A stretch of 64,000 bases of DNA from Caenorhabditis elegans. Lineage: Eukaryota > Nematoda > Chromadorea > Rhabditida > Rhabditidae. The translations under genes were made by a program, and so were the position numbers. The first letter of the stretch is position 1, and each line of letters starts with the position of its first letter. This document shows, one piece after another, positions 12,801 to 26,006 of this stretch. The notes beneath the pieces are model-generated. The model was not told the DNA's origin. It did not search any database and saw only the letters and a program-made list of their open reading frames with translations. The stretch spans positions 4,402,001-4,466,000 of the forward strand of contig NC_003279.8 in NCBI RefSeq assembly GCF_000002985.6. Direction: 5' to 3'.

Positions 12801-15800
12801 AAAATGTGGAAGTGGCTGGTTGGTTTTGTAGTTTTTGAGATTTGGAAAAAATTCAAACGAAGAGATATGTCAAAATCGAGAAATTGCTTTTTCAAAAGTT
12901 GGATTTATCGTTCTTCCTTGATTTTTTTTTCTCTGTGATAATTCTGAATTTAATATTACTTTTAAATATCATCCCCATTCACGCTGCTCCACCTTTAATT
13001 AGTTATCTGAAAAACTAGGAGCAGTTAAGAAAATGTTTTAATGGAAAAATTCCCATGACTACGTATAAATATTTGTGTCATACTTTCATATTCTACCTAG
13101 CAAATGCCAAAACCCAATGGTAATAAATCATAATCCAATAACTTTTTCCCTCCAAACGACGACGCCATCATCATCTTCTTCATCCCTTTCCTCATCCAAT
13201 TCCCAATTTTCTTGTTTCAGGTACGTGTATTCAACGCATTCGACGACTCTTCCCCACGTCTTCTTGCCACATCATCATCCGGTCAAGTTCTTCTGGACAC
13301 TCTAATTCCAATGGGTTAGTTGTCTTTAGACACACCTTTCAGTGTGTATTTTCATCTATTTCAAAAATCTAAAAGAGACCGAATGACTCTTTTTTAACTT
13401 AAAAATGCATAGGTGTGGACAGAAAAGAGGTGTGACCTCAAGAGAAAATGAATGAAAACCGGGCACAAGCAAACTGCTTGTTTTTGACGAGTTCTCTCCC
13501 TTTTAAACTGAGATTTTCAAAGCTTTCCGGAATTTAAAAAAATATTCTCTCACTTATTTTGACTTTTTGTATTGGAATGCAACTTTTATATTACATCCAA
13601 ATTAATAGGAAAAATACAGTAAATGAAATCCAAAATGTATGAAATCGGAGCGTCGTTGTGCCCATATTTTTCATATTTCCACTTTTTATAAACTTTTGGG
13701 TAAAAGAATTTCAAGGGCCTTACACATTTGGGTTCATCTCCCACCTCCGCAAACCGTAGTCCACAGTACAGGGGCACCAGACTGGTTTTCCAGCAACTAT
13801 GCACGTCATAAACCACAATTACTTACTTTTTCATAATTTCTCATTTCCCCTCCAACTCTCTCTCTATCCTTATCCCACTTACTTTCTCAGACGTGATAAA
13901 ATATTGAAAATCCTCCCCCTCGTCCCCAAGTGCTTATCAAACAATTATATTATGAAGTGAGAAGAGGCTAGAGGACGAACACAAAAGTTTTCTCGACAAA
14001 ATATGGCTCATTTTTACCTCCTCTGTTGCTCTTTGCTCCGGCCAACACAGGGTTGTTGTGTGCATTTATTTCCAGTCGCATGGCGACTTTCTTCGTCTCC
14101 ACCCAAAAAGTCCTACTTTTTTATGTCTTATATGTATATATATGTGCACATGTATATCTCTTGTTTTCAGGAGAAAAGGTTCATAAAGTCAGCGACTTTT
14201 TTGTGTATTTGAAGACGGAAGGAAGAACAATTGGATTCAATACGTTAAGCTCGAGGGACACTTCCTTACTCATTTCTCAGGTTAGTGAAAATTTAAATAA
14301 TTAAAAAAAATGTAAAACTGAAAATAAAATCGAAAATTGTTTAGTTTATTTTCAAAACAAGCTACATCCCTTTATGTATTCTTTATTAGCCTCATTTAAG
14401 AAAAAATTGGAAAAAAAATTCCGAAAAAAAAAAGATTTTGACTATTCTAGACTACTAGAGAAAACATAGACCAATAAAGATACTTTGATAAGCCTAGATT
14501 TAATTTTTGATTTTTCTGGTAAAATATATTTCTGGCGCTACTTCTGATATTCTGTATCCTGGTTTTATTTCTCTCTTTAAAGAATTCTGTAATCCAAAAA
14601 AAAACGGAAATTAAAAATATCCCATTAATCAACTTCACTTGTCTCTCCAACACACTATATTCTTTTTCAAAACAAATTCATAAAACACCCATATGATTTT
14701 TTATTGTATCTTTTTTCAAAACTGATAAGCTTAATTTTGGACTATACAATGCTTATCATTGATGGCAATTGGACATTATCATATTACAAATTATTGAAAA
14801 CTTGATTTTTTTCCGCTTTTGTGTAGTTATTTTCAAGCTTTTCCGGAAATTTTCGTTAGTGAAAAACATCTAGTATGTATATTGGCGGGACTCAATTTAT
14901 CTTAACTTCTATCTGAACTTTTTAATATTGCAAATATGACTGAAAAATATAATTTGTAGCAAAATCACCAACCAAATTTAAGGTCACATAGGTTTGAATA
15001 GGTGTTAAAGGAAAACAATTAAAATTTAAAATATTTCTCCGATCCTACTAAAAAAATCAAACAAAAATTCAGGCGACAAATACAACTGCCTTCAATATGT
15101 TTCAACATTCATTCTCAGTTTCCGTATCCAGAATTGCTACATTTGAAGGTGATTCTATTCAACCTTGTGATGAGCAGCCAGAAACGTCAAATGTAAGAAT
15201 TTCCAAGAAAAAAGTTTTAAAAAGTATATACTTTTCAGGTCTCACTAAATCCGTTAAATATGGTTTTCAACTACAAAGGATCACCTGTTGAGATTGATTT
15301 GGTAAGGGATTTTTATCAGAAAATTGGAAAAAAATTCTTTTCTCAAAAATTTTTCATGAACAACTTAAATTTGATTTTTGCGCAAAGGAGTCAAAGCAAA
15401 GTACGAGAAGAACGCCCATCCATTTTGTAGGCCGAGCCTGATACGCCTCGTTACTCTCCGTTGCGGGACCCATTACTGCGAAGCTTTGGGGCGAAATTCA
15501 AACTTTTGTTCTACCTACCTGCAATAAAAGAAGTCTGGCTGTAAAAAGAATAAACGCATTTAACAATATTAAAAAATATTCACTAGGGAATGGTCAGCTT
15601 AGGGGTGAGGTACCTAGAGACACCACATATGCCAAACGGAAGCTGAGATCATTGGCTACAAGAATATGCTTACAAATTCTGCAACGGACCTCTGGGAGTC
15701 TGGAAATTCTTGTCTGAAATTATGCTTTTGAATGCTCGAAAGTGGTAAGAATTTAGAATTTATTACAGAAAAACGTGAAGTTGAATACCTAGAAAAGATG

Positions 15801-18800
15801 AAAATGTGTTTTGATACAGTGCATACAGTACTTGTTTCAAGTATAAAACTAATTTTATTAATTAAACGTTTTTCTGTAATAAATTCTAAATTCTTACCAC
15901 TTTCGTGCATTCAAAAGCATAATTTCAGACAAGAATTTCCAGACTCCCAGAGGTCCGTTGCAGAATTTGAAAGCATATTCTTGTAGCCAATGATCTCAGC
16001 TTCCGTTTGGCATATGTGGCGTCTCTAGGTACCTCACCCCTAAGCTGACCATTCCCTAGTCAGCTAATTTTTTAAAAACATTTCTCCTTCTTTTTGATCT
16101 TCTTTTTGATTTGATTATTTGTAAAATATCATAATTTGAACAAAGAAAAGTTTTAAAAAGTTGCCAAAAAAGTAATAAATTTTTCGGAAAACGGAAAGGA
16201 ATCTTAGTAATACTTTAATGAGTTCAAGCTCAAATTTTTCTTTCAGCTGGAATGTTTCGCGTGCTCATCAGAAGCTGAAAACTGTGTCGACATAGCACAT
16301 GCCAACAACATATTTCGTGTAATTGTGTCAGCACATGCTCATCTTTTTCTTATTCAAGCTCTGAATGTATCATCACTTCTTCTTGCTCGAACCACCTCGA
16401 ATCTAGTTGCCATCAATTATTTGGCTCGGCAAAATGATAAAATTCAACAAAAATTGATTGCTCTGTTGGAAACATCAGAATCAAGTGAGAATGCGTCGAA
16501 GGAAGATATTCGACAAATGCTTCTTCTGAAGAATGTAGTAGTGACACAGAGATTGAACTCACTTCAACAGAGAGCACTACCGGGAATTGAGGTGTGTTTC
16601 AACTTTTTTATTCGGTGGTCCATCTTGCCCTACGATTGTCTTGCAGCCCCACAAATCGTTTAAAAAAATTTACTGAATTAAAAAGTCAGTCTCCGGGAAC
16701 TTTTTTCGAAAACAAATTTGAATATTTTTTCAAAAATTGAAAATGTTTTTTTCTTGTTTAAAAAAGTCTATAAGAAATTTCAAAAAATGGTCATGATTGT
16801 CGTGTACCCAAAATTTCAAGCAGTGTGGCAGAACCTCACTTTTTCATGTTTCCTTTTGTCTGTATAGCCGGAGTAGAGACAGTTTTCACCTTTTTTTTTT
16901 AAGATTGTGACTTAAAAAAAAAATGTAGAGCTCTTTCCAATTAAGACTGGTTTAAAAACCTCCGCAATACTGTAACACGAGCTCTCGCTTTTTTTCCTCC
17001 TTCCCTCTTCCACTCAAATTTCAGTATTATTTGAGAATGTCAAAAACATCTATCCTTTGCCTCAGCATCTCCTAAAAAAAAGAAGCATTCCTATAGAAAG
17101 TGTTCATAATAAAATCGAGAAGAACCTCGCCACAACTACTACTACTTTCTTGTTGCATTCAATGCTTCTTCTCTTCCTTTATCATTTCTTTTTCCTCCTT
17201 GCTCTCCTCCTTCAAACAAACATTCGTACTCACCTCCCTTTTTCCCTCCATTTTCTTCATTCCATTCCACCGTTAGGCGTTTTTTTCTCGGTCATCCATT
17301 TGTAATTGGTTGTCGAGAAATCTGATTGATGAAGTTTTCCCTTTTTATTCGGTCAAGTACTCATTCAGCTTCTTCTTCACTTTTTGTACGGTCATCTCTT
17401 CATTCTGCACTATTCCAGTTGTTTGGGTTGCCAAGTGCAATTTGTATTGTGACTGGGCTTCTTGAAAAGTAGCAAAAAAAAGAGAAAATTATATAGGAAA
17501 CTATAAGAAGCCAGTTTCCTTTCCTTCTTCATATTCCTATTCTCCTAAAAAAATATTCCAGTGATTCTGAAACATATTTAACTCTAATGACACTTCGTAC
17601 TGTATCCTACAGCACATTTGGGCGAATTATTTTAAACCACTTATATGGTGCCAAAATGAGCAAAAAATCATACTAAAAACTTTCAAATTTTTCTTTTGAA
17701 TTTGGTTTATTTACACAAATACTCTGACTTTTGAAAGTCGGTCCAAAACAAATTTTTTGTTTTAATTATTTGTATTCTAACGTTGTATGAGTTCGAAATT
17801 TCTCAGAAATTCCTTACAAACTCAGATTTTTCCAAAAATTATTTTTCACAAGTAGGCACTAGGCAGGCGTAGGTTGCCTTACAGGCATCAATTGTTGAAA
17901 CATACATATTTCAGTCATCCTTTTTGACTTTCAATTGGAATTTTTTCAGATTTCAGATTTCTCAACTTCAAGATAAAAATCTCGGAAAATCTGTGAACCA
18001 GTTTACATATTTTCAAACTTAAAATCCAAAAAACCATGCCAAAAATGACCTTTTTCTATCTTTTAGTGTTGTTGAAAAAAAGAAGAAGCCACATAAAAGT
18101 TGTGTACACATGAAATTGTTCAAGCAAATATTGAATAGAAAGAGGAATTTGGTTCTTTGTACTAAATTGACAAATAGATGTATTTAACACTTTGAAACGT
18201 TAACTCTAGTTTTTGGAAAAAAAACTCTAAAAATATTTTGTGCAAGTGCTCAAATGGGGTTTTCAGCACTTCACAATATTTTATCAAGAAAATAATTAAA
18301 TTTCATTTGGGAATTTATTGAAAATAATTTGGGCAGGCAACTATTCAACTTTTCTCAATTTTTGAGATAACATAATTAAGATACTGTTAGAAAAATTTTT
18401 TGAATTAATTTTGAATTGTCGATTCGATATTGGTAAATTGCCGGAATAAAAATTTCCGACAAAAATCGGCAAATTGCCGGAATTGACATTTCAGGCAAAT
18501 CGGCCAATCGGCAAATTGCAGCTATTGAAAATTTCCGGCAAACCCGCTGCTCCACGCTTGGTTCTGAAACTTTCCAGCTAAAATTCCTATTTGACCATCT
18601 ATGAGCCCAGAACGTAGCTCTTGCTCTCTGAGACCCAGTAGATATTCCATCAGACTCTCCACTCATATAAATCTCAAAGAAAACCAGTTCACGTAATTCA
18701 AATGGATCCAACGTGTGGTCAAGTGTGTCTCTCTCTCTCTCTCTCTTCCTTTCCGACATGTTGATCTGACAATTCTGTTTACTTAACACGTTCCCATTTT

Positions 18801-21800
18801 ACAAATGTTGTGTCGTAGTGATGGTTGCTGCATCTTCACAGATATGTATGTGCGAATGTAACATTTATGTATACTATTGGTGAAGAAGCATGAATAAAGA
18901 GGCACTGAGAGAAACAGGCGTCAAGTGCAAAATATGAGAAGAGAGAGAGAGGGGGAGGCAAATTAAAATGAATTGGTTGACCGGATTTCTCGAGTACTGT
19001 CACTCTGTCTCTCCTCATGTCTCTGGATCTCTTATGCCAATCCAACTAAATCCTTGCCCTCCTCTTCAATCAAGCTGCTTTTTGCCCCCTGACTAATTAT
19101 TGTTCCATGCTTCTTCGACAGTACTTTTTTTAAGCTATAAGAAAACCTAAACCATGTTATTTTCCCAAAATTTTATAACTTTGACTTTAAAGCTTTCAAC
19201 TTTGAAAATGTTTTTTTGAAAATCTGACTCTTTTTAAAACAAATAGACGGGTCAAGCAGGCCGTGATTTCCGTTAAGGCTGCCTGGTAGGCATGCTTGCC
19301 TACTTTCCACTTAAGCGTAGGTAAGCGTAGCAAAGGTATTCTACTTACACTTGTTGATTTGGGAATTTTTGACTTCAATAATTTTTTTACTAACACAAGT
19401 AAATGTACATCTTGAGGAAATAGGAAAATAAGTTTTCAATATACTCGCGTAGGCATAAAATAGGCGTATGTTGCCTAGTAGGAAGGCATGTGTTTTTGCC
19501 CAGCTCCAATGAAAATGAAATTTCCAAAAATAATTCTGAAGTTTTTTTTTTTTAATTTTTTTAAAATTTGGCAGTCTGCCAAAACTTTTACTGGAAATTT
19601 TGAAAAATGGAATACAATTCAGGATAATTAATTTTGATTTCAAATTTTTTGTTCTATGTTGAGTATATTTTTGACAAAAAACAATTGTATAGACTTGATT
19701 TATTAGTTACTACGAACCTAAAAACTTTCAAAAACCTAGTAAAACTTATCAAACAAAAAAACCTTCATCATATGCCCTTCTCATTTAATACCGGATGCTC
19801 CAAGTGCTCAACTTCCTTTTTCTTCTTTTCTTTTTATTTTCTTCTCCCTCTGTGTGTATTTCCCTGTTTCTCTCACTTTCCATGTTTGATGATTCTATTC
19901 TTCTTCGTTTTCTTTCCGAAACAACAAGATTAGCACCTTTTCCAAATTCATTCTCTTGTTCTTTTCACCGTATTTCACAGACATCAAGTTTCGAGATGTT
20001 TAAAATTTTTATGAATACTTTCTTTTTTCAGCTTATCCAACACGATATCTCACCTCAAATTGATCAGAAGCTACTCGAAAAGTGTCGACTTCCATCACTG
20101 TTTTTATATCATTTTAATATGAATTCGTTTCGAATGTAAGTTTTTTTCACATAATCTGATGAACCACTTCACTCTGTTGATATTTTTCAGAGGAAATTTT
20201 TTCAAAGATTTGTTTTTTTAAAGTAATTTTCAGTATTGCTTTAGCTAGACTGGGATGTCTTTTTTATTTTTATTTTTTTGAATTTTTGGCAAAAGATTTG
20301 TAGACAAAACAAAACAAACAAACAAAAAGTTTCAGACATGATCTGAAGAAAAGAAAATTTAAAAAATTTTGGTTTTGAAATTTATTTAAAATTCAGAATT
20401 CAATTTTTTTTGGTGAAAGCCTTGGTCCTAGACTCTCAAAATTTGAGTTGATACAAACTTTAAAGTTTTACTATGTCATTGCCTCAGAAATGACCCTTAG
20501 ACCTTAGAAATGGCTTAAAGCATTTCTCCAACTTGGTATGCTTTACCTTTAATGCAATTCGTAGTTTAAAGACTGACAAGCAAATAAACAAAAATCGTTT
20601 ATCAGTAATAATCGTAGTAAAACATTTTATCAAGTTGAAAAGCAAAACTCATAAAATGCTCATTACCAAATGTGTCAAATTTGAGATGGCGAAAACCAAT
20701 GGAAACACGTGACATGAACACAATGGGATCATCAATGGCATCCACCAGTCAATACCATCAGATTCCGATTCAAATCCAGAATCAGAATCCGTTACCGTCT
20801 CAACAGATTCAGCCACAACAACAACAACAATACCATCCACCAGATCATGTGACAACTCATAATGGTACAACTACGTTTCATACTACGGTAGGTGCATTTT
20901 TCAAAAAGCAAGAAAAATTGCTCCAACTTCCAACTACCTAACTCAAAAATTCCAGAATCCCACAAAACCAAGACTTTGTGAAGGATCGTTGGCTCCTGGA
21001 TGCTCATTGGCCGAGGCATCCGAACAGAGAAAACGAGAGATGGCGGAGCAGAAAAAAGAGTTGGCAGGCCCATCTTCCGCAGAGGATTACTTCGTCAGAA
21101 AGACAAATGGACGTCTTGGACTCACTATATACGCGCATAACGATGATGGGGTCATCAGGGCTGAGGTATGTGTAGCCGGTGATCGAGTACTTGACAATTT
21201 TGGTCTTTTTGAGATGGAAAAGGGGGTTGCAAGAAAGCGTTTTAATGAGTTTATTACAAAAATGCAGTTCACAAAGTCTCAAAGTTTTTCGGTGAATTCT
21301 ATTCAAATTTGAATTAAAATCTTGACCTTTAATTTATGGGGTTATTCAAGTAGTGTCGGAAAATTAAAAAGTGTAGAAAAAATACGTCACAACTTTATTC
21401 AAGTATATAAAAACATGTATTTAAATACATTTGTGACGTCACAAATGTATTTTAATACATTTTGCTACATTACTTGAATAACCCCATTAGTACTAACAAC
21501 AAGTACCAGACTTGATTAGGGTGCTACAAAAAATTTTCCCATGAGGGGTCATTTTGAAATTGAAAAAAAGAAACCAATCCGGTTTTTTTCACTACTTTCG
21601 GAGCCCGAAAAAATTCCCAAAAGTGAATTTTATTAGTGTGAACGCCTTTTAGCTTTGAATGAAAAATATTCATCCTACCAACAACAAAAAATATCAAAAA
21701 AGGTTTAAGATTTTTTAAATAATTTATTTTGATTTTTGTTTAATTTTTGATCTACCCCACATTTAATGCTCTGATTTTATAGTTTCATAGTCATTTTTCA

Positions 21801-24055
21801 TAGTATCCATTCAAATTACATAATTTTAGGTTCGTGGAGTGACGTCATTTGCTCCGAGATGTGCTCAAGTTGGAGATTCGGTTGTAGCGGTAGACAGTGA
21901 ACTCATATCATCAGTTAGAAACGCTTCGGATGTTGAGAAACTTTTGAGAATCGGAAAAGTAATACATTTACGAAGAAAGACTCCTCTAACTCCAAGAGTA
22001 AGTTTTCCAAAGTTCCGAAACTTGGTAATCCGTTCGGGTTCAGGCACCGTCTCAACTCGACGCAACTAATGTCAATAAGAAAACGGGCTGTGCAAAGTTG
22101 GCGATGGCTCTGCAAGAATTGTTGGTCACTGAGAAGAAATATGTCAGCGATCTTCGAGAGGTAAGGGATCCCAAAAAGTTATAGAATTGAATAATTTACG
22201 ATTTCAGATGAATGAAGTTTTTCTGTGTATGAGACAAGTCCGAGATATTATGAATGCAGCAATACGGTTGTATAAAATGCAAACATCGTTTGTGGACAGT
22301 ATTGAGGAAGCCATTGGAGACATGAGTAGACAGGATATTTCTGTTGCTCAGATTAGGGTGAGCTTCTTTAGAAAAAGGCTATCTGTAACTTAAAGAAGTC
22401 AACCGTTTCCTATTTGGAATATTTAAAAAAAATTTATATGATAAAAGTAATGGGATTTGGATGAAAAAATTAAATTTTACAGCAGAACCCTCTAAAATGT
22501 ATTAGATTTTTCTGAAAATTTTTAATTAAAGTTTCGCCCAAATTTTGGGAAACGTTGGTTTTGAAAAAAAAATTAAAATATTGTACTTTCGTAAGAAAAA
22601 CACAACTAAACATTTATGTATGGCAAGCTGAAAAAGCTTTGTGCATTTACAGAAAAATTATAAAATTGAAAGCTGAGATTATTTTTATTATTTTTTTTAC
22701 AAATTGCTGCTTCAATTTACACAACAAATATTTTGAAAATTTTCTAGGAATTCAATAAATTTGATATTTTATTCTTTTTGTAGTGATTGAAAAATAATAT
22801 AAATTTTATGTTTTCAGGATTCTGTAATGCGAGTGTGTGCAGTATTCATCAACAAATGTTCTGATTTCAAAATCTATGCAGAATATGCAGCCGGTTACCA
22901 TCTCCTCCAACATGAGATCAAAAACAAAAAAGAGCTTCTATCAAAATTGGAAGCTGTAAACAGTACAAGAGAGCAACATTGTTCTTGGGAATCTCGGATG
23001 ATTAAACCAGTCCAGAGAATTGTACAATATCCACTTTTACTGAAAAACATTGCCGATGCACTTCCGAAGGATGCACGAGAGAGGGTTCAAGTGGAGGCAG
23101 CATTGCAAAAAATGCAGACGTCTGCAGAATATGTGAATGAAATGCAAAGGCTTCATGAAGATTATGCACAATATATGGAGACTGTTAGGAAAGCTAATGA
23201 GCCAATGTTGGCTGAAAAGGTGAGGATGTTTTTTGCTCAAGCGGTCATATACGAAAATGGTCTTTAAAATTTAATAATTGAACCGGGTCTCTCAGGAATT
23301 TGAATTCTTGGAAATCCACCTCTTCTTTCTTTATGTATTTTTAAATTTGTGTTATTAATGTCAAATCAGTCCAAAATTTATTCAAAATGACCGACCATGA
23401 CCATGTTCACATTTCTTGCCTACAAATTTTGATGAAAACATTCTGGCAGTTTATCAAAACCATAATTATGAGATGTAAATGTTAAAAACAAATTTTTCAG
23501 AGTCTTCGCCTCGACACTCGAGAGCTTCTAGTTTTTGCACACATAAAATGGAGAGATGCTCCAGCGGAGCACTACGTTGTGTTCGTGTTTCACTCTTTAA
23601 TACTGCTCCTTCCATCGTATGCTAGGAAAGAGATTAAGGTAATTCATTCGAGCTTTAAATATTTTCTAATTTTTAAAAATTAATTTTTGAAGATGAAATG
23701 GACTCGTGTCCTCCCAATAAATGAAGTTGATATCAACGAAATGCCAAATGATGCATTAAATCTAAAACTTTATCATGCTGCTTTTGAAGGACCAAATGGA
23801 CAATTAAGTCATTGTAAGTCACACTTTAATAATCCCATTTCCCCCATATTGCAATTATAATCATTTTCAGCCAATCCAAATACAGTCTACAATATTGAAT
23901 GTTGTCAATCTCAACTGAAACAGCATCTTATCAAAAATATCAAAAAAGCTCGAACTTTATTCTCTCGAGAATCACATCGTCCATTAAGTGGATCTAGTCA
24001 ATCGGATGGTGGTTATGTGTCAGAAGTCTCTAAGGAACATCGAAATTCAAAATAG
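9802..24055 (+). CDS. tiam-1: TIAM-1: Rac guanine-nucleotide exchange factor (lipid anchor, EVH1-like region, PDZ, DH-PH)
   Basis: Seventeen phase-consistent exons: 9802-9869, 12296-12368, 13221-13314, 14171-14280, 15073-15192, 15239-15301, 16247-16591, 20032-20135, 20686-20887, 20956-21165, 21830-21997, 22044-22160, 22208-22357, 22818-23219, 23501-23638, 23693-23813, 23871-24055; total 2670 nt, 889 residues. The N terminus MGSRLSCSCS fits N-myristoylation plus palmitoylation. An EVH1/PH-like region occupies roughly residues 20-160, a Gln-rich linker about 345-390, a PDZ domain about 440-515 (GRLGLTIYA, VGDSVVAVD), a DH domain about 540-735 (LLVTEKKYVSDLRE, KPVQRIVQYPLLLK) and a PH domain after it. 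DH-PH pairs of this type load GTP on Rac; worm TIAM-1 acts in neuron and dendrite morphogenesis. The weakest junction is the exon 9 acceptor (ttgag at 20681-20685). Confidence 0.93.
10295..11221 (-). CDS. Small two-TM membrane protein nested in tiam-1 intron 1
   Basis: Minus-strand exons in order: 11174-11221, 11062-11127, 10914-11004, 10597-10705, 10295-10541; 561 nt, 186 residues, all phases agree. The start ATG is at 11221-11219. Two hydrophobic segments are visible: around residues 39-60 (VVFLMICVSACCVLLWL) and 90-106 (CFILLLWSFSVYTLI), with a charged linker (EEMQQVEDEEAL) between them and a basic/acidic cytosol-like tail. I do not recognise the family and give no function. It lies wholly within the 2.4 kb first intron of tiam-1 on the opposite strand, so transcription of the two could interfere. 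Exon 3 to 4 is the least certain join, because an extra exon near 10840-10890 is possible but would break phase. Confidence 0.72.
11222..12295. other. Remainder of tiam-1 intron 1
   Basis: Upstream of the nested gene, so any promoter for it should be just right of 11221. The stretch contains a CGGCAAAT-family element (11555-11905) and AT-rich sequence; no coding exon seen. Confidence 0.6.
11555..11905. repeat. CGGCAAAT/GCCGGAATT-family element
   Basis: Begins near ggggcgggcaaacaattttt and ends with attgccgcccacccctga. The core carries ttttgaaaagtaagcaaattc and aaaatatctagaaaaa, also present at 38870-38920 and 41365-41405, showing that this is one element family rather than chance motif clusters. 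Confidence 0.8.
12480..12545. repeat. Short CGGCAAAT-family fragment
   Basis: acaaggggtgtgcgccaaattcggcaaatcgac followed by attcggcaaattttccatacatccctgg, a small edge-to-edge fragment in tiam-1 intron 2. Confidence 0.55.
15583..16059. mobile_element. Foldback (MITE-like) element in tiam-1 intron 6
   Basis: The arms 15583-15785 and about 15858-16059 are near-perfect reverse complements (ctagggaatggtcagcttag at the left end, the complement at the right end), separated by a loop of about 70 bp. TCA flanks both ends (15580-15582 and 16060-16062), consistent with a 3-bp target duplication. No transposase is encoded; the long near-identical arms suggest recent insertion or ongoing arm homogenisation. 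Two apparent 84-residue ORFs on opposite strands are the same arm sequence read twice. Confidence 0.85.
16592..20031. other. Large tiam-1 intron 7 (3.4 kb)
   Basis: No exon found. It contains pyrimidine-rich tracts (17000-17280), a (CT)n run at 18728-18746, a CGGCAAAT-family fragment (18425-18545), and three copies of a TAGGCAGGCGTAGGTTGCC-like motif at about 17860-17890, 19265-19330 and 19445-19495. Enhancers cannot be identified by eye. Confidence 0.6.
18425..18545. repeat. CGGCAAAT-family fragment
   Basis: Alternating attgccggaat, tttccgaca and aatcggcaaatt motifs ending in aaatttccggcaaacccgc, inside tiam-1 intron 7. Confidence 0.7.
21336..21487. mobile_element. Small palindromic MITE-like element in tiam-1 intron 10
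   Basis: Terminal inverted repeats atggggttattcaagta (left) and tacttgaataaccccat (right) enclose about 118 bp with a second inner palindrome around tttgtgacgtcacaaa. 152 bp long, no coding capacity. Confidence 0.75.
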
Positions 24056-24304
24056 ATAATGGATCTTGTTTGTATATTTTGCCCAAATTTTCTTATATTT
24101 TGTTGCCCCAAATCGCTAGTCCAAATATTCAAACGGGTGTTGTCGTAAACTGAGCAAAATGAACTGTTTTTATTTTTCAAACTCCCTCGTGTTTCACTGC
24201 GGACATAAATTTATCCCCGCAAAACAAACTGAGAGTACTGTTATTTTAGCTTATAAAAATATTGATAAGATTGTCTCAAAAGTAGAGTAGTACCAGCATT
24301 TCAA

Positions 24305-24785
24305 CCAGGAGTGGGTGGCAATTGCAGTTCGGCAAATTTTTTGTCGAAAAATTCGGCAAACTGGCAAATTGCCGGTTTGCTGATTTGCCGGAAACTTTCA
24401 TTCCCAACACTTTGTCAATTTGCCGATTAGACGAAAATTTTGATTTTCGGCAAATTGTCAATTTGCCATTGGCCGAACACCAATTTGCCGGAAGTTTTTA
24501 GAGACATTTTTTATAAGACGGAAACACTTCAAACTGTGCCTTTTTGAAATTTCTTTTCCGTTTTTTCTTGATTACTTTTCACAAATATTAGGAACATTCA
24601 TAGGATGCGTACAGTTTTGCTGATTAAAATTGAAATTCAGTAATTTCCGAAAAAAATGTACAAAACCACAATTTGCAGAAAATTTTTGGCAAATCGGCAA
24701 TATGCCGGAAATTTTAAATCCCGGCAATTTGCTGATTTGCCCATTTGCCGGAAAAAAAATCATTTGCCACTCACCCCTGATTTCC
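24305..24785. repeat. CGGCAAAT/GCCGGAATT-family element
   Basis: Begins at caaccaggagtgggtggcaattgc and ends at tttgccactcacccctga, so both edges carry the same (g)ggtg(g)gcggcaa signature in inverted orientation. The internal gacggaaacacttcaaa stretch matches the copy at 4485-4915. Confidence 0.8.
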
Positions 24786-24994
24786 ACCATTTCAACCAAA
24801 TCTAAAAATACTATACAACACTTATTTTGAGATTTGAAGAAAAACTATACAGTCGCCTTGTCTTATGCTCCTCTTTTCTGAAAAATCGTGAAAAATACCA
24901 GAAGAATGACACAGAAAACAATAAATAAAAATGCTCGTTGAATTTGCATAATTTGGTGGTGGTGAGGGAAGGTACTGTAACGTTCGCAGAACGA

Positions 24995-25003
24995 CTATAA
25001 AAG
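24995..25003 (+). promoter_or_regulatory. TATA box of the small signal-anchor gene
   Basis: ctataaaag lies 36-44 bp upstream of the ATG at 25039, followed by acgccttccgctcaaaaatcac, which could contain the start site. The short 5' leader without an adjacent TTTCAG acceptor suggests a transcript that is not trans-spliced. Confidence 0.55.
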
Positions 25004-25038
25004 TGATTCGACGCCTTCCGCTCAAAAATCACTAAAAA

Positions 25039-26006
25039 ATGAAGTGTCTTTGTTGTATTTTTCTAACTTTTATTCTCCTTATCGTTATTATTCCAATTGC
25101 TTTATTCATCGGATTCTATAAGCCAAGAACTTTCGGGAGTCATCCGAAACACGTGGATCATTTGGTAAGCATTTCTGAATACTGGTATATTGACTCATTT
25201 TCTCACTTTGTATTAATTAAAAGAAATGTGACTTGAATATTTATTCCTCATTGTTTGAGAATTTTAATTTAGAAATATTTTTTTTTGCTCAAAGTTGCCT
25301 CGCTGTGCAAATTTAAAAAATGAATCAACCTGAAAGTTGGCTAGGTAATTAGGAAAAAAATCAAAAGAGCCGATAATTGGGCGGGCTGATTTGGAGTATT
25401 CAGCCTCGGAGACGAAACTTCCCGAGCGAATTTTCAGCTGGACCAGTTTTTAATAAGTTTAATATTTTTGAAACCATAGAGAAAACTTAGTTTATTTCAA
25501 ATGGTACAACTGAAATTTCCTTTGGAATGTTTTTTTGCTAAATATCCCGAATAAGGGCCCATTTTTTGACTTCATCGAGCTATAATTTTTTCTCATAAAT
25601 AAATCGGTAGATACAAAAGAAATTCCAGGTAAATGGGACATCCTCTTCAGTTCCAGTTCCATCAGAATATTCTACTGATAATTCGGAAATCGAACTAGTT
25701 GAAGGAAGCATGGATGGAGGTTCTCAAGAATTTCCGAAATCTGATGAGCTTATTATGAATATGACTGATCCAATTCATAAATTACCTGAAACGGAAGATG
25801 AGACAATATCGGTGAAGGCTGAGAAACCGATGAAAATGGAAAAGAACGAAAAAGTGGAAGAATTGAAATCAGGAGAAGTAATTGAAGAAGAAGAAGAAAC
25901 ACAAGTTGTTGTGAAAAGAAAGAATAATAATAATAAGAGAAATAAGAATTCCCAGAATATTGAGAAAAATGGAATAACGGATTCGTTCGAAGATTTTGAT
26001 AATTAA
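25039..26006 (+). CDS. Small signal-anchor protein with acidic/basic low-complexity tail
   Basis: Two exons, 25039-25164 and 25629-26006, total 504 nt, 167 residues; both phases 0. The N terminus MKCLCCIFLTFILLIVIIP is a hydrophobic segment of about 24 residues, either a signal peptide with poor cleavage context or a single TM anchor. The remainder is hydrophilic: Ser/Thr/Pro-rich, then a Lys/Glu-rich stretch, a Glu run (VIEEEEETQ), a basic Asn/Lys block (KRKNNNNKRNK) and an acidic end (DSFEDFDN). No domain is recognised. Low-complexity sequence like this evolves fast, so a lineage-restricted gene is likely. It lies 983 bp downstream of tiam-1 on the same strand but has its own TATA box. Confidence 0.75.

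Larger units (their letters stand above)
24056..25038. other. Spacer between tiam-1 and the small signal-anchor gene
   Basis: Starts with the tiam-1 3' UTR, then a CGGCAAAT-family element at 24305-24785, then about 250 bp of presumptive promoter for the next gene with a TATA box. No coding exon seen. Confidence 0.6.

Noticed and set aside
15656..15986. Two 84-residue ORFs on opposite strands
   Set aside because: They are the two arms of one foldback element translated in both directions; their sequences are the same.
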